Below are positions 1-6,808 of a stretch of 22,579 bases of DNA, one piece after another. Made by a program: the position numbers and the translations under genes. The first letter of the stretch is position 1. Each line of letters starts with the position of its first letter. The DNA lies in NCBI GenBank assembly GCA_002432025.1, contig DJFE01000022.1, positions 1 to 22,579 of the forward strand, in the 5' to 3' direction. This DNA is from Candidatus Avelusimicrobium stercoris (GTDB lineage Bacteria > Elusimicrobiota > Elusimicrobia > Elusimicrobiales > Elusimicrobiaceae). The notes under the pieces were generated by a model that was not told where the DNA came from, did no database searches, and saw only the letters and a program-made list of their open reading frames with translations.

Positions 1-15
1 GGGTCCAAAAAAGGC

Positions 16-42
16 TTGACTCGTTTTTTTTTTTGATACAGT
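16..42 (+). promoter_or_regulatory. Promoter of first pilin gene
   Basis: A -35-like TTGACT at 16-21 is followed after 15 bp by an extended -10, TGA then TACAGT at 37-42. The spacing is short but the TG extension compensates. The predicted start site is near position 49, exactly where a strong hairpin begins. Assignment is by motif only. Confidence 0.45.
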
Positions 43-47
43 ACCAT

Positions 48-102
48 TACGGCCCGGGGAGGGTTATATAAAAACTCCTACAGTTGCCCAAACCGGGCCG
101 TA
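48..102 (+). promoter_or_regulatory. 5'-terminal hairpin in pilin mRNA leader
   Basis: TACGGCCCGG at 48-57 pairs perfectly over 10 bp with CCGGGCCGTA at 93-102. The 35-nt loop holds a smaller GGAG/CTCC pairing. It lies at the predicted 5' end of the pilin transcript and ends about 16 nt before the purine-rich Shine-Dalgarno (AAAAGGAG, 118-125). The likely role is protection of an abundant mRNA from decay; a regulatory role is possible but not shown. Confidence 0.5.
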
Positions 103-132
103 CACAAGAGAAAAGAGAAAAGGAGAAGAAAA

Positions 133-714
133 ATGATTAAGAATAATAACAAAGGGTTCACGCTCATTGAATTATTGGTCGTGGTCCTGATCATCGGCAT
201 TTTAGCCGCAATGGCAATGCCGCAATACTTCAAAGCAATGGAACGCTCCCGTATGACGGAAGCCGTAACCTTGCTCGCCAATATTGCGCAGGCGCAACAA
301 CGCAAATATATGCAGATTAACGCCTATGCTAAAAATTATAGCGGTTTGGACGTCGCTCCGAAAGGTGCTACGGCTGGCAATTATTGCACCAAAGGGACCT
401 TGGCGGATGGAAAATGTGGTAAAGGCAATGGTTTCTTGGTTGCCTTGTCCCAAGACGACACTACTTTAAACGGTGGTAATGCCGTAGCCACGCGTGTTGG
501 TCCGGGGACCTTGCAATACGAATATAGTTTGGTCCGCTTTTACAATGGTGAAGGTACCCAATGCAATGCTACGAATAAAAACGGTGCGGAACTTTGTATG
601 GATTTTTGTGGCTTGGATGACACTGCTGCTGCTGATTTCAAATGTTGCAGTGATGGCAGCAAGGGTGATAAGCAGGGTTCTTGTGCCAAACCGACTATGG
701 ACCTTGGCAAATAA
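133..714 (+). CDS. Type IV pilin-like protein, cysteine-rich
   Basis: This 193-residue protein begins with a short basic leader (MIKNNNKG), then the class III prepilin signature: cleavage after Gly8, Phe9 to be N-methylated, Glu13 as the conserved fifth residue of the mature chain, and a hydrophobic helix to about residue 31. Prepilin peptidase would process it and it would assemble into a pilus or pseudopilus. The globular part is unlike well-known pilins and holds 8 cysteines (NYC, GKC, TQC, ELCMDFC, FKCC, GSC), suggesting disulfide cross-linking. ATG at 133 follows AAAAGGAG and is the only sensible start. It is monocistronic, between its own promoter and a terminator. No pilus assembly gene is nearby. 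Whether it is a major pilin, a minor pilin or a secretion pseudopilin cannot be told from sequence. Confidence 0.85.
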   Translation: MIKNNNKGFTLIELLVVVLIIGILAAMAMPQYFKAMERSRMTEAVTLLANIAQAQQRKYMQINAYAKNYSGLDVAPKGATAGNYCTKGTLADGKCGKGNGFLVALSQDDTTLNGGNAVATRVGPGTLQYEYSLVRFYNGEGTQCNATNKNGAELCMDFCGLDDTAAADFKCCSDGSKGDKQGSCAKPTMDLGK

Positions 715-736
715 TATTATTTAGCAAATTGCTAAC

Positions 737-771
737 ACCGCTCTTTCCGCTGTTTGGAAAGGGCGGTTTTT
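737..771 (+). terminator. Rho-independent terminator after pilin gene
   Basis: A 12-bp stem with one G-U pair (737-748 with 756-767) and a 7-nt loop runs straight into five T. It closes the pilin transcript and separates it from trxA. Confidence 0.9.
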
Positions 772-813
772 AATATAAAGGGAAAATAGCCCTTATTTAA
801 CCTGTTATATAAC

Positions 814-842
814 TTGACAGAGGGGCCTTTGTCTGGTACCCT
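814..842 (+). promoter_or_regulatory. Promoter of the trxA-polA-rho operon
   Basis: Consensus -35 TTGACA at 814-819, a 17-bp spacer, and a weak extended -10 (TGG then TACCCT at 837-842). An alternative pair is TTGTCT 829-834 with TACACT 852-857, also 17 bp apart. No other promoter-like site lies between the pilin terminator and trxA. Confidence 0.55.
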
Positions 843-890
843 CTAATTATGTACACTATAAATAGATTTCATTTTATTTAAGGGGGCAGT

Positions 891-1211
891 ATGAGCGAAG
901 TAATTTTGACGGATGCAAATTTTGAAGAAGAAGTATTAAAAAGCAAAGAACCTGTAATGGTGGACTTTTGGGCCACTTGGTGCGGGCCGTGCCGTATGTT
1001 GGGCCCGGTGGTGGAAGAATTAGCCGCCGAGTATGCGGGCAAAGTAAAAGTCTGCAAGTTAAATACCGACGAAGGCATCGCCACCAGCACCAAATACCGC
1101 ATTTCTTCTATCCCTGCCTTGCTCTTCTTTAAAAACGGAGAATTAGTCGGGCAGACCGTGGGATTGCAGTCCAAAGCCGCTTTGCAGGAAAAATTAAACT
1201 CCTTGCTGTAA
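891..1211 (+). CDS. trxA: Thioredoxin
   Basis: Cytoplasmic disulfide reductase of 106 residues, normal length for thioredoxin 1. The active site W30-C31-G32-P33-C34 sits in the usual VDFWATWCGPC context, and the cis-proline is Pro75 in the SIPAL motif opposite the redox pair. Phe26-Trp27 and the C-terminal FKNGE turn are also typical. There is no signal peptide. The ATG at 891 follows AAGGGGG. It is the first gene of a closely packed + strand series and lies 9 bp before a second, exported thioredoxin-fold protein, so cytoplasmic and envelope redox proteins are probably co-expressed. The one extra cysteine, Cys55, is outside the active site. Confidence 0.95.
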   Translation: MSEVILTDANFEEEVLKSKEPVMVDFWATWCGPCRMLGPVVEELAAEYAGKVKVCKLNTDEGIATSTKYRISSIPALLFFKNGELVGQTVGLQSKAALQEKLNSLL

Positions 1212-1220
1212 GGAGGCTGT

Positions 1221-1649
1221 ATGAAGAAGTTATTTGGGGCCTTGTGTGTAGTGGTATTGTTTGCCGTTACGCTCGCGGCCCAGCAGAGTGCTACTATTCC
1301 CGCAATGACCAGCCGGGAATATGACGGTCTTAGAAAAGACCAAGTGTTTGTTGTGATGTTTACGGCGCCTTATTGCGGGCCTTGCCACGCGGCCGAGCGG
1401 ACGATGATGACTGCTCTTACCAAAAAATACGCGCAGGACAAGAACGTAATTATCCGCAAGGTAGATGTGCAAAACGACGTAAAACCGACAAACGGAATGC
1501 TGTTAAAAGATGCGTGGGGCATTACCTCGTTGCCTACCTTTGTGGTGGCGTATAACGATACGGTAATGTATTCCCATATTGGATATTCTACCCTTTCCGG
1601 CGCCGCTGTTCAGCAGGAACTGGAAGAAAAAATTAATAACCTTAAATAG
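1221..1649 (+). CDS. Exported thioredoxin-fold protein
   Basis: A 142-residue protein with an N-terminal signal peptide (basic MKK, hydrophobic residues 4-18, likely cleavage near AA-QQ at 20-21), so it should act outside the cytoplasmic membrane. The thioredoxin fold shows the redox motif Y51-C52-G53-P54-C55 and the cis-proline Pro105 in GITSLPTF. The CGPC pair is the same as in cytoplasmic thioredoxin, which usually means a reductant rather than an oxidase of the DsbA CPHC kind. It could serve cytochrome maturation or isomerise disulfides, but the substrate is unknown. No DsbD or CcdA partner is in the window. The start follows AAGGAGG 9 bp after trxA. The cysteine-rich pilins encoded here are attractive substrates, which is inference only. 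Confidence 0.85.
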   Translation: MKKLFGALCVVVLFAVTLAAQQSATIPAMTSREYDGLRKDQVFVVMFTAPYCGPCHAAERTMMTALTKKYAQDKNVIIRKVDVQNDVKPTNGMLLKDAWGITSLPTFVVAYNDTVMYSHIGYSTLSGAAVQQELEEKINNLK

Positions 1650-1655
1650 TATAGC

Positions 1656-1678
1656 GCCCGCCCTACCCCGGGGCGGGC
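1656..1678 (+). terminator. GC-rich hairpin between thioredoxin-like gene and polA
   Basis: GCCCGCCC at 1656-1663 pairs with GGGCGGGC at 1671-1678 around a 7-nt loop. No T-run follows, so it is at most a weak terminator or an RNA-processing or pausing element within the operon. polA begins 13 nt later. Confidence 0.45.
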
Positions 1679-1691
1679 CTCTATCCCGCCT

Positions 1692-4265
1692 ATGACCCAA
1701 CTACAACCGCAATTTTATTTAATTGATGCCCATAACTTTTTGCACCGCAACTATCACGCGTTGCCGAAATTATCCACCTCGTCCGGGCAAGAGGTGGGCG
1801 CGCTGTACGGTTTTTTGCGCTGGCTCATCAAAATGCTGCGTGAGCATAACCCGGCGTATGTGGCCGTCTGCTTTGATTCGCCCGGCGGTTGTGCGCGGCG
1901 CAAGGCCTTGTTGCCCGCCTATAAAGCAAACCGCAAAAAGCCGGACGATGCGCTTGTCAGCCAGTTGAATTTGGCGCGTGGCTTAGTAGATACTTTGGGC
2001 TTAACGGTAGTTGCCAAACAGGGGATAGAAGCCGACGATTTAATGGCCTTTTTGGCCCGCCACGCCGCGGCGCAAAAGGTGCCCAGCGTGTTTGTTACGT
2101 CGGACAAAGACGTTTACCAATTTTTAAATGAATATATTTCCATTTGGCCCTTTGGCGGGAAGGACGGCTTTAAAGGGCCGGAAGCCGCCAAGGAAAAATT
2201 CGGCGTAGATACGGCTTTCCTGCCCGATTATTTTTCTATCGTGGGCGACGCGTCGGACAATGTGCCCGGCGTAATGGGGGTGGGCCCCAAAAGCGCGGTG
2301 GACCTGATTAATAAGTTTGGCCACTTGGAGGACATCCTCCGCGCCGCACATAGTGATAACCCCGGTTTTAAACCGGCCCTTGCCAAAAAGATTTTAACGC
2401 ACGAGGGTGAAGCCTTGCTCTCCAAACAGTTGGTGGTGTTTGATTCCAATTTGGATATGCCCTTTAATTTGGACGATTACCGCGTGCGCACGCCGGATAA
2501 AGCACAGTTGGAAGCGTTATTTAAGGAATACGAATTTAAAAATTTATTGGACTTTTTTGAAGCCCCGCGCCCGGCCGTTGCGGCTCCTGCGCCCGAGCAA
2601 AAGGAATTGCTGCTGGGCGAAGCATTAAAAAAAGCGGAAAGTGCCCCGCGTATTTTTCTGCACGCGCAAGATGAATTTTTGGTGTTGGGGCTTAACGAAG
2701 CGGAAGCCTCTTACACGCCTATCAGTGATATCCAACCGTGGGAGTTGGCTGCCCTTAAAAAATTGGTGGAAAATGATTCTATTGAAAAAATTGGGTACGA
2801 TTTAAAACTTACCCTGCGGGAACTGAATATCAATGTGCACGGACAATTTATAAAATGTTTTGACGGGCGTTTGGCGCGTTATTTGCTAAATCCGTCGGGC
2901 GATTTGAGTTTTGCGGGCGCGTGTGCGGATTATTTTTCCGCCACCGTGCGCGAGGATGACGCCTTTGAATTATTAAAGGAATACAACCGCTACATTTGGA
3001 AATTGCAGGAAGTTTTAACCGCCAAATTAAAGGAAGCCAACCAATGGGACCTTTTTAATAATTTGGAACTCCCGTTAATGATGGTGCTGTCTGCTATGGA
3101 ATTTACGGGACTGCGCATTGACCCGGGATGGCTGGAAAGTTTTAAAGTATTATTGGAGCAGGAAATTGCGCGCTTTCAAAAGGATATTGATGCCCGCGCG
3201 GGTTATCCGGTGAACATCAATTCCACCAAACAGTTGGGCACACTGCTTTTTGAACAAATGAAAATTCCGCCTGTGCGCAAAACCAAAACGGGCTACTCCA
3301 CCGACGAATCGGTGCTGGAAGAAATTGCGCAAACCTACCCGGTGGCGCGGGCCATTTTGGAGTACCGGGCCAGCAGCAAATTAAAGGCTACTTATGTGGA
3401 CAATTTGCTGTTGCTGGCAGACGATGAAAACAAGGTGCACTCGTACTTGGACCAAACCGGCACGGTAACGGGCCGCTTGTCCAGTTCCAGCCCCAACCTG
3501 CAAAATATTCCCGTCCGCACGGAAAAGGGTCGTCTCTTGCGCAAGGCCTTTTGCGCGGCGGAAGGCAACGTCTTGTTAAGCGTGGACTATTCCCAAATTG
3601 ATTTGCGCGTGCTGGCGCACGAAAGCCAGGACCCCGTGCTTATCCAGTCCTTTTTGGACGGCGGAGATATCCACACGCAGACGGCGGCGCAAGTGTTTGG
3701 CGTGATGCCGCTGATGGTTACGGAGCAAATGCGGTCTAGTGCCAAGGCAATTAATTTTGGTATCATTTATGGACAGGGCCCTATGGGCCTTTCCCAAGCG
3801 CTTGGCATTACGCTGCGCGAAGCCAAAGAATATATAGACAATTATTTCCGCAATTACCGTGTCGTGCGCGAGTGGATAGACGCAAATGTCGCCCTCGCCC
3901 GCCAAAACGGATATGTAAAAACAATGCTGGGGCATATCCGCTACCTGCCGGAGTTTAATATGGGGGTTGGAAGTATGACCTCTTTTGCCCAGCGCGCGGC
4001 CATTAATACGATTGTGCAGGGCGGTTCGGCGGATATTATTAAAAAGGCGATGGTAGATGTGTTTTCCGCCTTCCGCAATACGCCCGTGCAAATGGTAATG
4101 CAGGTGCACGACGAACTGATTTTTGAAGTGCCGCAGGAAGGACTGACCGAAACGGCGGCCCGCATTAAAGGGTTAATGCAAAACGCTGTAAAATTGCGGG
4201 TTCCCCTGCTGGCGGCGGCCAAGGCCGGGAAGAACTGGTACGAATTAGAAAAACTGCCTTTATGA
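1692..4265 (+). CDS. polA: DNA polymerase I without proofreading
   Basis: An 857-residue family A polymerase for Okazaki fragment maturation and repair synthesis. The N-terminal 5'-3' nuclease (about 1-290) has FYLIDAHN with Asp12, GIEADDL, VTSDKD and the helix-hairpin-helix GDASDNVPGVMGVGPKSA. The middle domain (about 300-470) keeps the fold but lacks the 3'-5' exonuclease acidic residues: the DTE motif is replaced around HAQDE (324-328), and the Asp of the second motif is Thr374. The polymerase domain has motif A (Asp632), motif B (R681, K685, F689, Y693) and motif C (H806-D807-E808). Unusually, the steric-gate position of motif A is Asp637, where the family has Glu. The start has no Shine-Dalgarno, but the next in-frame ATG would delete catalytic residues. 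It shares ATGA with coaE. Confidence 0.97.
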   Translation: MTQLQPQFYLIDAHNFLHRNYHALPKLSTSSGQEVGALYGFLRWLIKMLREHNPAYVAVCFDSPGGCARRKALLPAYKANRKKPDDALVSQLNLARGLVDTLGLTVVAKQGIEADDLMAFLARHAAAQKVPSVFVTSDKDVYQFLNEYISIWPFGGKDGFKGPEAAKEKFGVDTAFLPDYFSIVGDASDNVPGVMGVGPKSAVDLINKFGHLEDILRAAHSDNPGFKPALAKKILTHEGEALLSKQLVVFDSNLDMPFNLDDYRVRTPDKAQLEALFKEYEFKNLLDFFEAPRPAVAAPAPEQKELLLGEALKKAESAPRIFLHAQDEFLVLGLNEAEASYTPISDIQPWELAALKKLVENDSIEKIGYDLKLTLRELNINVHGQFIKCFDGRLARYLLNPSGDLSFAGACADYFSATVREDDAFELLKEYNRYIWKLQEVLTAKLKEANQWDLFNNLELPLMMVLSAMEFTGLRIDPGWLESFKVLLEQEIARFQKDIDARAGYPVNINSTKQLGTLLFEQMKIPPVRKTKTGYSTDESVLEEIAQTYPVARAILEYRASSKLKATYVDNLLLLADDENKVHSYLDQTGTVTGRLSSSSPNLQNIPVRTEKGRLLRKAFCAAEGNVLLSVDYSQIDLRVLAHESQDPVLIQSFLDGGDIHTQTAAQVFGVMPLMVTEQMRSSAKAINFGIIYGQGPMGLSQALGITLREAKEYIDNYFRNYRVVREWIDANVALARQNGYVKTMLGHIRYLPEFNMGVGSMTSFAQRAAINTIVQGGSADIIKKAMVDVFSAFRNTPVQMVMQVHDELIFEVPQEGLTETAARIKGLMQNAVKLRVPLLAAAKAGKNWYELEKLPL

Positions 4266-4852
4266 ATTTACGCGTGAAAGACAAACTGGTGTTGGGCCTG
4301 ACGGGCAGTATGTTAAGCGGCAAAAGTATGGCTTTAAACTTTTTTGCACAGAACGGTGCGGAAGTGTTATCGTGCGACGAAATCGTGCGCGAACTTTATA
4401 AAAAAACCGCCGTCCGGCAAAAACTGTCCGCTTGGTTTGGCTCGTTTCAGCCCGCACTGGTGGCAAAGGCGGTCTTTCATAATCAGGCGGCCCGCTTAAA
4501 GTTGGAAGCCTTTTTGCACCCGTTGGTGTTACAGGCGGCCGCACAAAAAATAAAACAAAGTGCCCACACTTGTTTTGTGTTTGAAGTTCCGCTTTTATTT
4601 GAAGCGGGGTGGGATAAATTAACCGATTTGAATATTTTAGTATTGGGCGACAAGCGCACCTTGCCCGCACGCCTAAAAGAGCGGGGGGTAACCTTGGCGG
4701 AATACAACCGCCGGATAGCCGCGCAGTTGCCCGAAGACGAAAAAGCCCGCAGGGCAGACATTGTGCTGGCCAACTGCGGCAGTAAAGCAGATTTGGGCTT
4801 AAAAATAAAACGCCTCATCCGTGCGATTACATTTATTTACGGAGTAAAGTAA
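4262..4852 (+). CDS. coaE: Dephospho-CoA kinase
   Basis: Catalyses the last step of coenzyme A synthesis, ATP-dependent 3'-phosphorylation of dephospho-CoA, in the cytoplasm. At 196 residues it is normal length. The P-loop GLTGSMLSGKS (residues 12-22) is the family form. It is followed by the CDEIVRELY segment, with the substrate-side Asp, and by FHNQAARLKLEAFLHPLV and PLLFEAGWDK, all typical of CoaE. The gene overlaps the polA stop by four bases (ATGA), so its translation is probably coupled to polA. The same pairing is known in other bacteria. Confidence 0.95.
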   Translation: MNLRVKDKLVLGLTGSMLSGKSMALNFFAQNGAEVLSCDEIVRELYKKTAVRQKLSAWFGSFQPALVAKAVFHNQAARLKLEAFLHPLVLQAAAQKIKQSAHTCFVFEVPLLFEAGWDKLTDLNILVLGDKRTLPARLKERGVTLAEYNRRIAAQLPEDEKARRADIVLANCGSKADLGLKIKRLIRAITFIYGVK

Positions 4853-4861
4853 GGAGTTACA

Positions 4862-6304
4862 ATGGAAGAACATACCACGCAGGAAAAGACCTCTAAACCC
4901 GCCAAGGAAACCAAAACGGTCAAAACGGCCGCTTCCGCGGCGCCCGCCGAAGAAACCAGAACGCAACGGCCCGCGGCCCGGACTGGACGCACAATGTCCC
5001 GCCCGATGATGCAGCAGGCTCCGCGCCAACCCAACGGGGCTAAACCGATGGACGCGCGCGCGTTAAACAAACTCAGTATGCCGGAACTGACGAAACTGGC
5101 CGTCAATTATAATATTGAAGATATTTCCGGCCTTCGCAAGCAGGAACTTATCGGCCGCATTGTGGCTGTACAGGCCAAGCAAAACGGCTCCGTGTACGGC
5201 GGCGGCGTGTTGGAAATTTTGCCGGACGGCTTTGGCTTTTTACGCTCGGAAGAAAATAACTATTTGGCCGGAGCCGAAGATATTTATGTTTCTCCGTCCC
5301 AAATCAAACGCTTTGGCCTGCGCAAGGGCGACACCATTGAAGGCCTTATCCGCCCGCCCAAAGACAACGAACGCTTTTTTGCTATGTTGCAGGTGCAAAA
5401 AGTAAACGGAGTGGATTCCGATAAAATCTACAACCGCCCGCTGTTTGAAAACTTGACTCCGCTCCACCCCAACGAACGCTTTACGCTGGAAATTGATAAA
5501 TCGTCGCTTACCCAGCGCGTGATTGATTTGATTGCGCCTATCGGTAAGGGCCAGCGCGCGTTGATTGTGGCGCCGCCCAAAAGCGGTAAAACAATGATTT
5601 TGCAGGCGATTGCGCACTCTATCGCCCAAAACTATAAAGACGCAGTGTTAATGGTCCTTTTGATTGACGAACGTCCCGAAGAAGTAACCGATATGAGTCG
5701 CAGTGTAAAGGGCGAAGTGGTGGCCTCTACGTTTGACGAGCCCGCCGACCGCCACGTCCAGGTGGCCGAAATGGTGCTTGAAAAAGCCAAACGCTTGGCC
5801 GAACAGGGCAAAGATGTGGTCATTTTGCTGGACTCCATTACCCGCTTGGCCCGCGCCTACAACACGGTTGCCCCGTCCTCAGGCCGCGTGCTGACGGGCG
5901 GCTTGGAAGCCACGTCCTTGCAAAAGCCCAAACGCTTTTTGGGCGCCGCGCGCAACATTGAAGAAGGCGGCTCTTTAACCATTATTGCCACCGCAATGAT
6001 TGAGACCGGTAGCCGTATGGACGAAGTAATCTTTGAAGAGTTTAAAGGTACGGGCAACAGCGAATTGTGCTTGGACCGCAAACTTTCCGAACGCCGCATT
6101 TTCCCGGCGGTGGATATCAACCGCAGTTCTACGCGTAAGGAAAATTTGCTCTTGTCGGAAGACGAACTGAACAAGGTTTGGATTATGCGCAAAGTGCTGG
6201 CTCCGCTCAGTTCCGTGGATGCGATGACGCTGCTTTTGGAAAAGTTATCCTCCACCAAATCCAACAAGGATTTCTTTAAACAAATGGAAGTAAACGCTTT
6301 TTAG
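4862..6304 (+). CDS. rho: Transcription termination factor Rho
   Basis: A 480-residue hexameric RNA-dependent ATPase that ends transcription of untranslated RNA. Domains in order: a disordered Lys/Ala/Pro/Arg-rich extension (about 1-65), the Rho N-terminal helical domain (LNKLSMPELTKLAVNYNI onward), the cold-shock RNA-binding domain (about 105-185, with GFGFLRSEENNYL and EDIYVSPSQIKRF), and the ATPase with Walker A PPKSGKT (Lys243), Walker B (MVLLIDERPEE), VILLDSITRLARAYN, and the R-loop region. It is longer than E. coli Rho (419) because of the N-terminal extension. AAGGAG precedes ATG by a few bases, 9 bp after coaE. Rho next to rpmE is an old arrangement also seen in Firmicutes. Confidence 0.97.
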   Translation: MEEHTTQEKTSKPAKETKTVKTAASAAPAEETRTQRPAARTGRTMSRPMMQQAPRQPNGAKPMDARALNKLSMPELTKLAVNYNIEDISGLRKQELIGRIVAVQAKQNGSVYGGGVLEILPDGFGFLRSEENNYLAGAEDIYVSPSQIKRFGLRKGDTIEGLIRPPKDNERFFAMLQVQKVNGVDSDKIYNRPLFENLTPLHPNERFTLEIDKSSLTQRVIDLIAPIGKGQRALIVAPPKSGKTMILQAIAHSIAQNYKDAVLMVLLIDERPEEVTDMSRSVKGEVVASTFDEPADRHVQVAEMVLEKAKRLAEQGKDVVILLDSITRLARAYNTVAPSSGRVLTGGLEATSLQKPKRFLGAARNIEEGGSLTIIATAMIETGSRMDEVIFEEFKGTGNSELCLDRKLSERRIFPAVDINRSSTRKENLLLSEDELNKVWIMRKVLAPLSSVDAMTLLLEKLSSTKSNKDFFKQMEVNAF

Positions 6305-6347
6305 CGTGGGCGGGGGGAAAGAAAACCTTTCCTAAACCCGCAATTTA

Positions 6348-6356
6348 TGGTAAAAT
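6348..6356 (+). promoter_or_regulatory. Extended -10 promoter of rpmE
   Basis: TGG followed by TAAAAT (6351-6356), inside the 12-mer TATGGTAAAATA that also occurs upstream of tgt on the other strand. No good -35 is present. The predicted start near 6363 gives a leader of about 26 nt with AAAGGAAG before the rpmE ATG. It gives rpmE a promoter separate from rho. Confidence 0.6.
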
Positions 6357-6388
6357 AAACTATAAGATTTTGAAAGGAAGACTATAAA

Positions 6389-6727
6389 ATGAAAGAAAAA
6401 ATACACCCGAACTATGAATTCGTAGAAGCCGTTTGCGCCTGCGGCAACAAATTTATGACCCGCTCCACGGCCAAAACTTTGAAATTGGACATCTGCGCCG
6501 CTTGCCACCCGTTCTTTACCGGCAAACAGAAATTGCTGGATACCGAAGGTATGGTAGAAAAATTCAACAAACGCTTTGCGAAAACCGAAGGCAAAACCTT
6601 GGTCCGCAAACCGAAAACGGAAGTGAAAGCGAAAGCCAAATTGGCGAGAAAACCGGTAGTGGCCAAGAAAGCCGCCGCCAAAAAGCCCGCCAAAAAAGCG
6701 GAAGCCAAAGCCGAAGAAGCCAAATAG
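6389..6727 (+). CDS. rpmE: Ribosomal protein bL31 with long basic tail
   Basis: A 112-residue zinc-binding form of large-subunit protein bL31. The conserved body is MKEKIHPNYEFVEAVCACGN through HPFFTGKQKLLDTEGMVEKFNKRF. Cys16, Cys18, Cys36 and Cys39 are the expected zinc ligands (the C+ type). bL31 is usually about 66-80 residues; here about 45 residues of Lys/Ala-rich sequence (KAKAKLARKPVVAKKAAAKK and on) follow, ending with acidic EAKAEEAK. The tail looks disordered and could bind rRNA. The gene has its own extended -10 promoter and a strong terminator, so it can be a single-gene unit between rho and prfA. It is certainly bL31; the role of the tail is unknown. Confidence 0.93.
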   Translation: MKEKIHPNYEFVEAVCACGNKFMTRSTAKTLKLDICAACHPFFTGKQKLLDTEGMVEKFNKRFAKTEGKTLVRKPKTEVKAKAKLARKPVVAKKAAAKKPAKKAEAKAEEAK

Positions 6728-6740
6728 CCGTTTTTTTACA

Positions 6741-6777
6741 AAAGAGCAGACTGTCCGAAAGGGGGTCTGCTCTTTTT
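6741..6777 (+). terminator. Terminator between rpmE and prfA
   Basis: Perfect 11-bp stem AAAGAGCAGAC (6741-6751) with GTCTGCTCTTT (6765-6775), continuing into a T-run. The A-run upstream means it could also work on the opposite strand. Only about 21 nt separate it from the prfA ribosome-binding site. Confidence 0.9.
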
Positions 6778-6808
6778 CTTTGCAGTTAATTTGCCGTAAG
6801 GAATTTGT

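Noticed and set aside
3576..4109. Open frame of 177 codons antisense to polA
   Set aside because: It lies wholly within the strongly conserved polymerase domain, is His/Arg-rich, and has no recognisable motif: a shadow frame.
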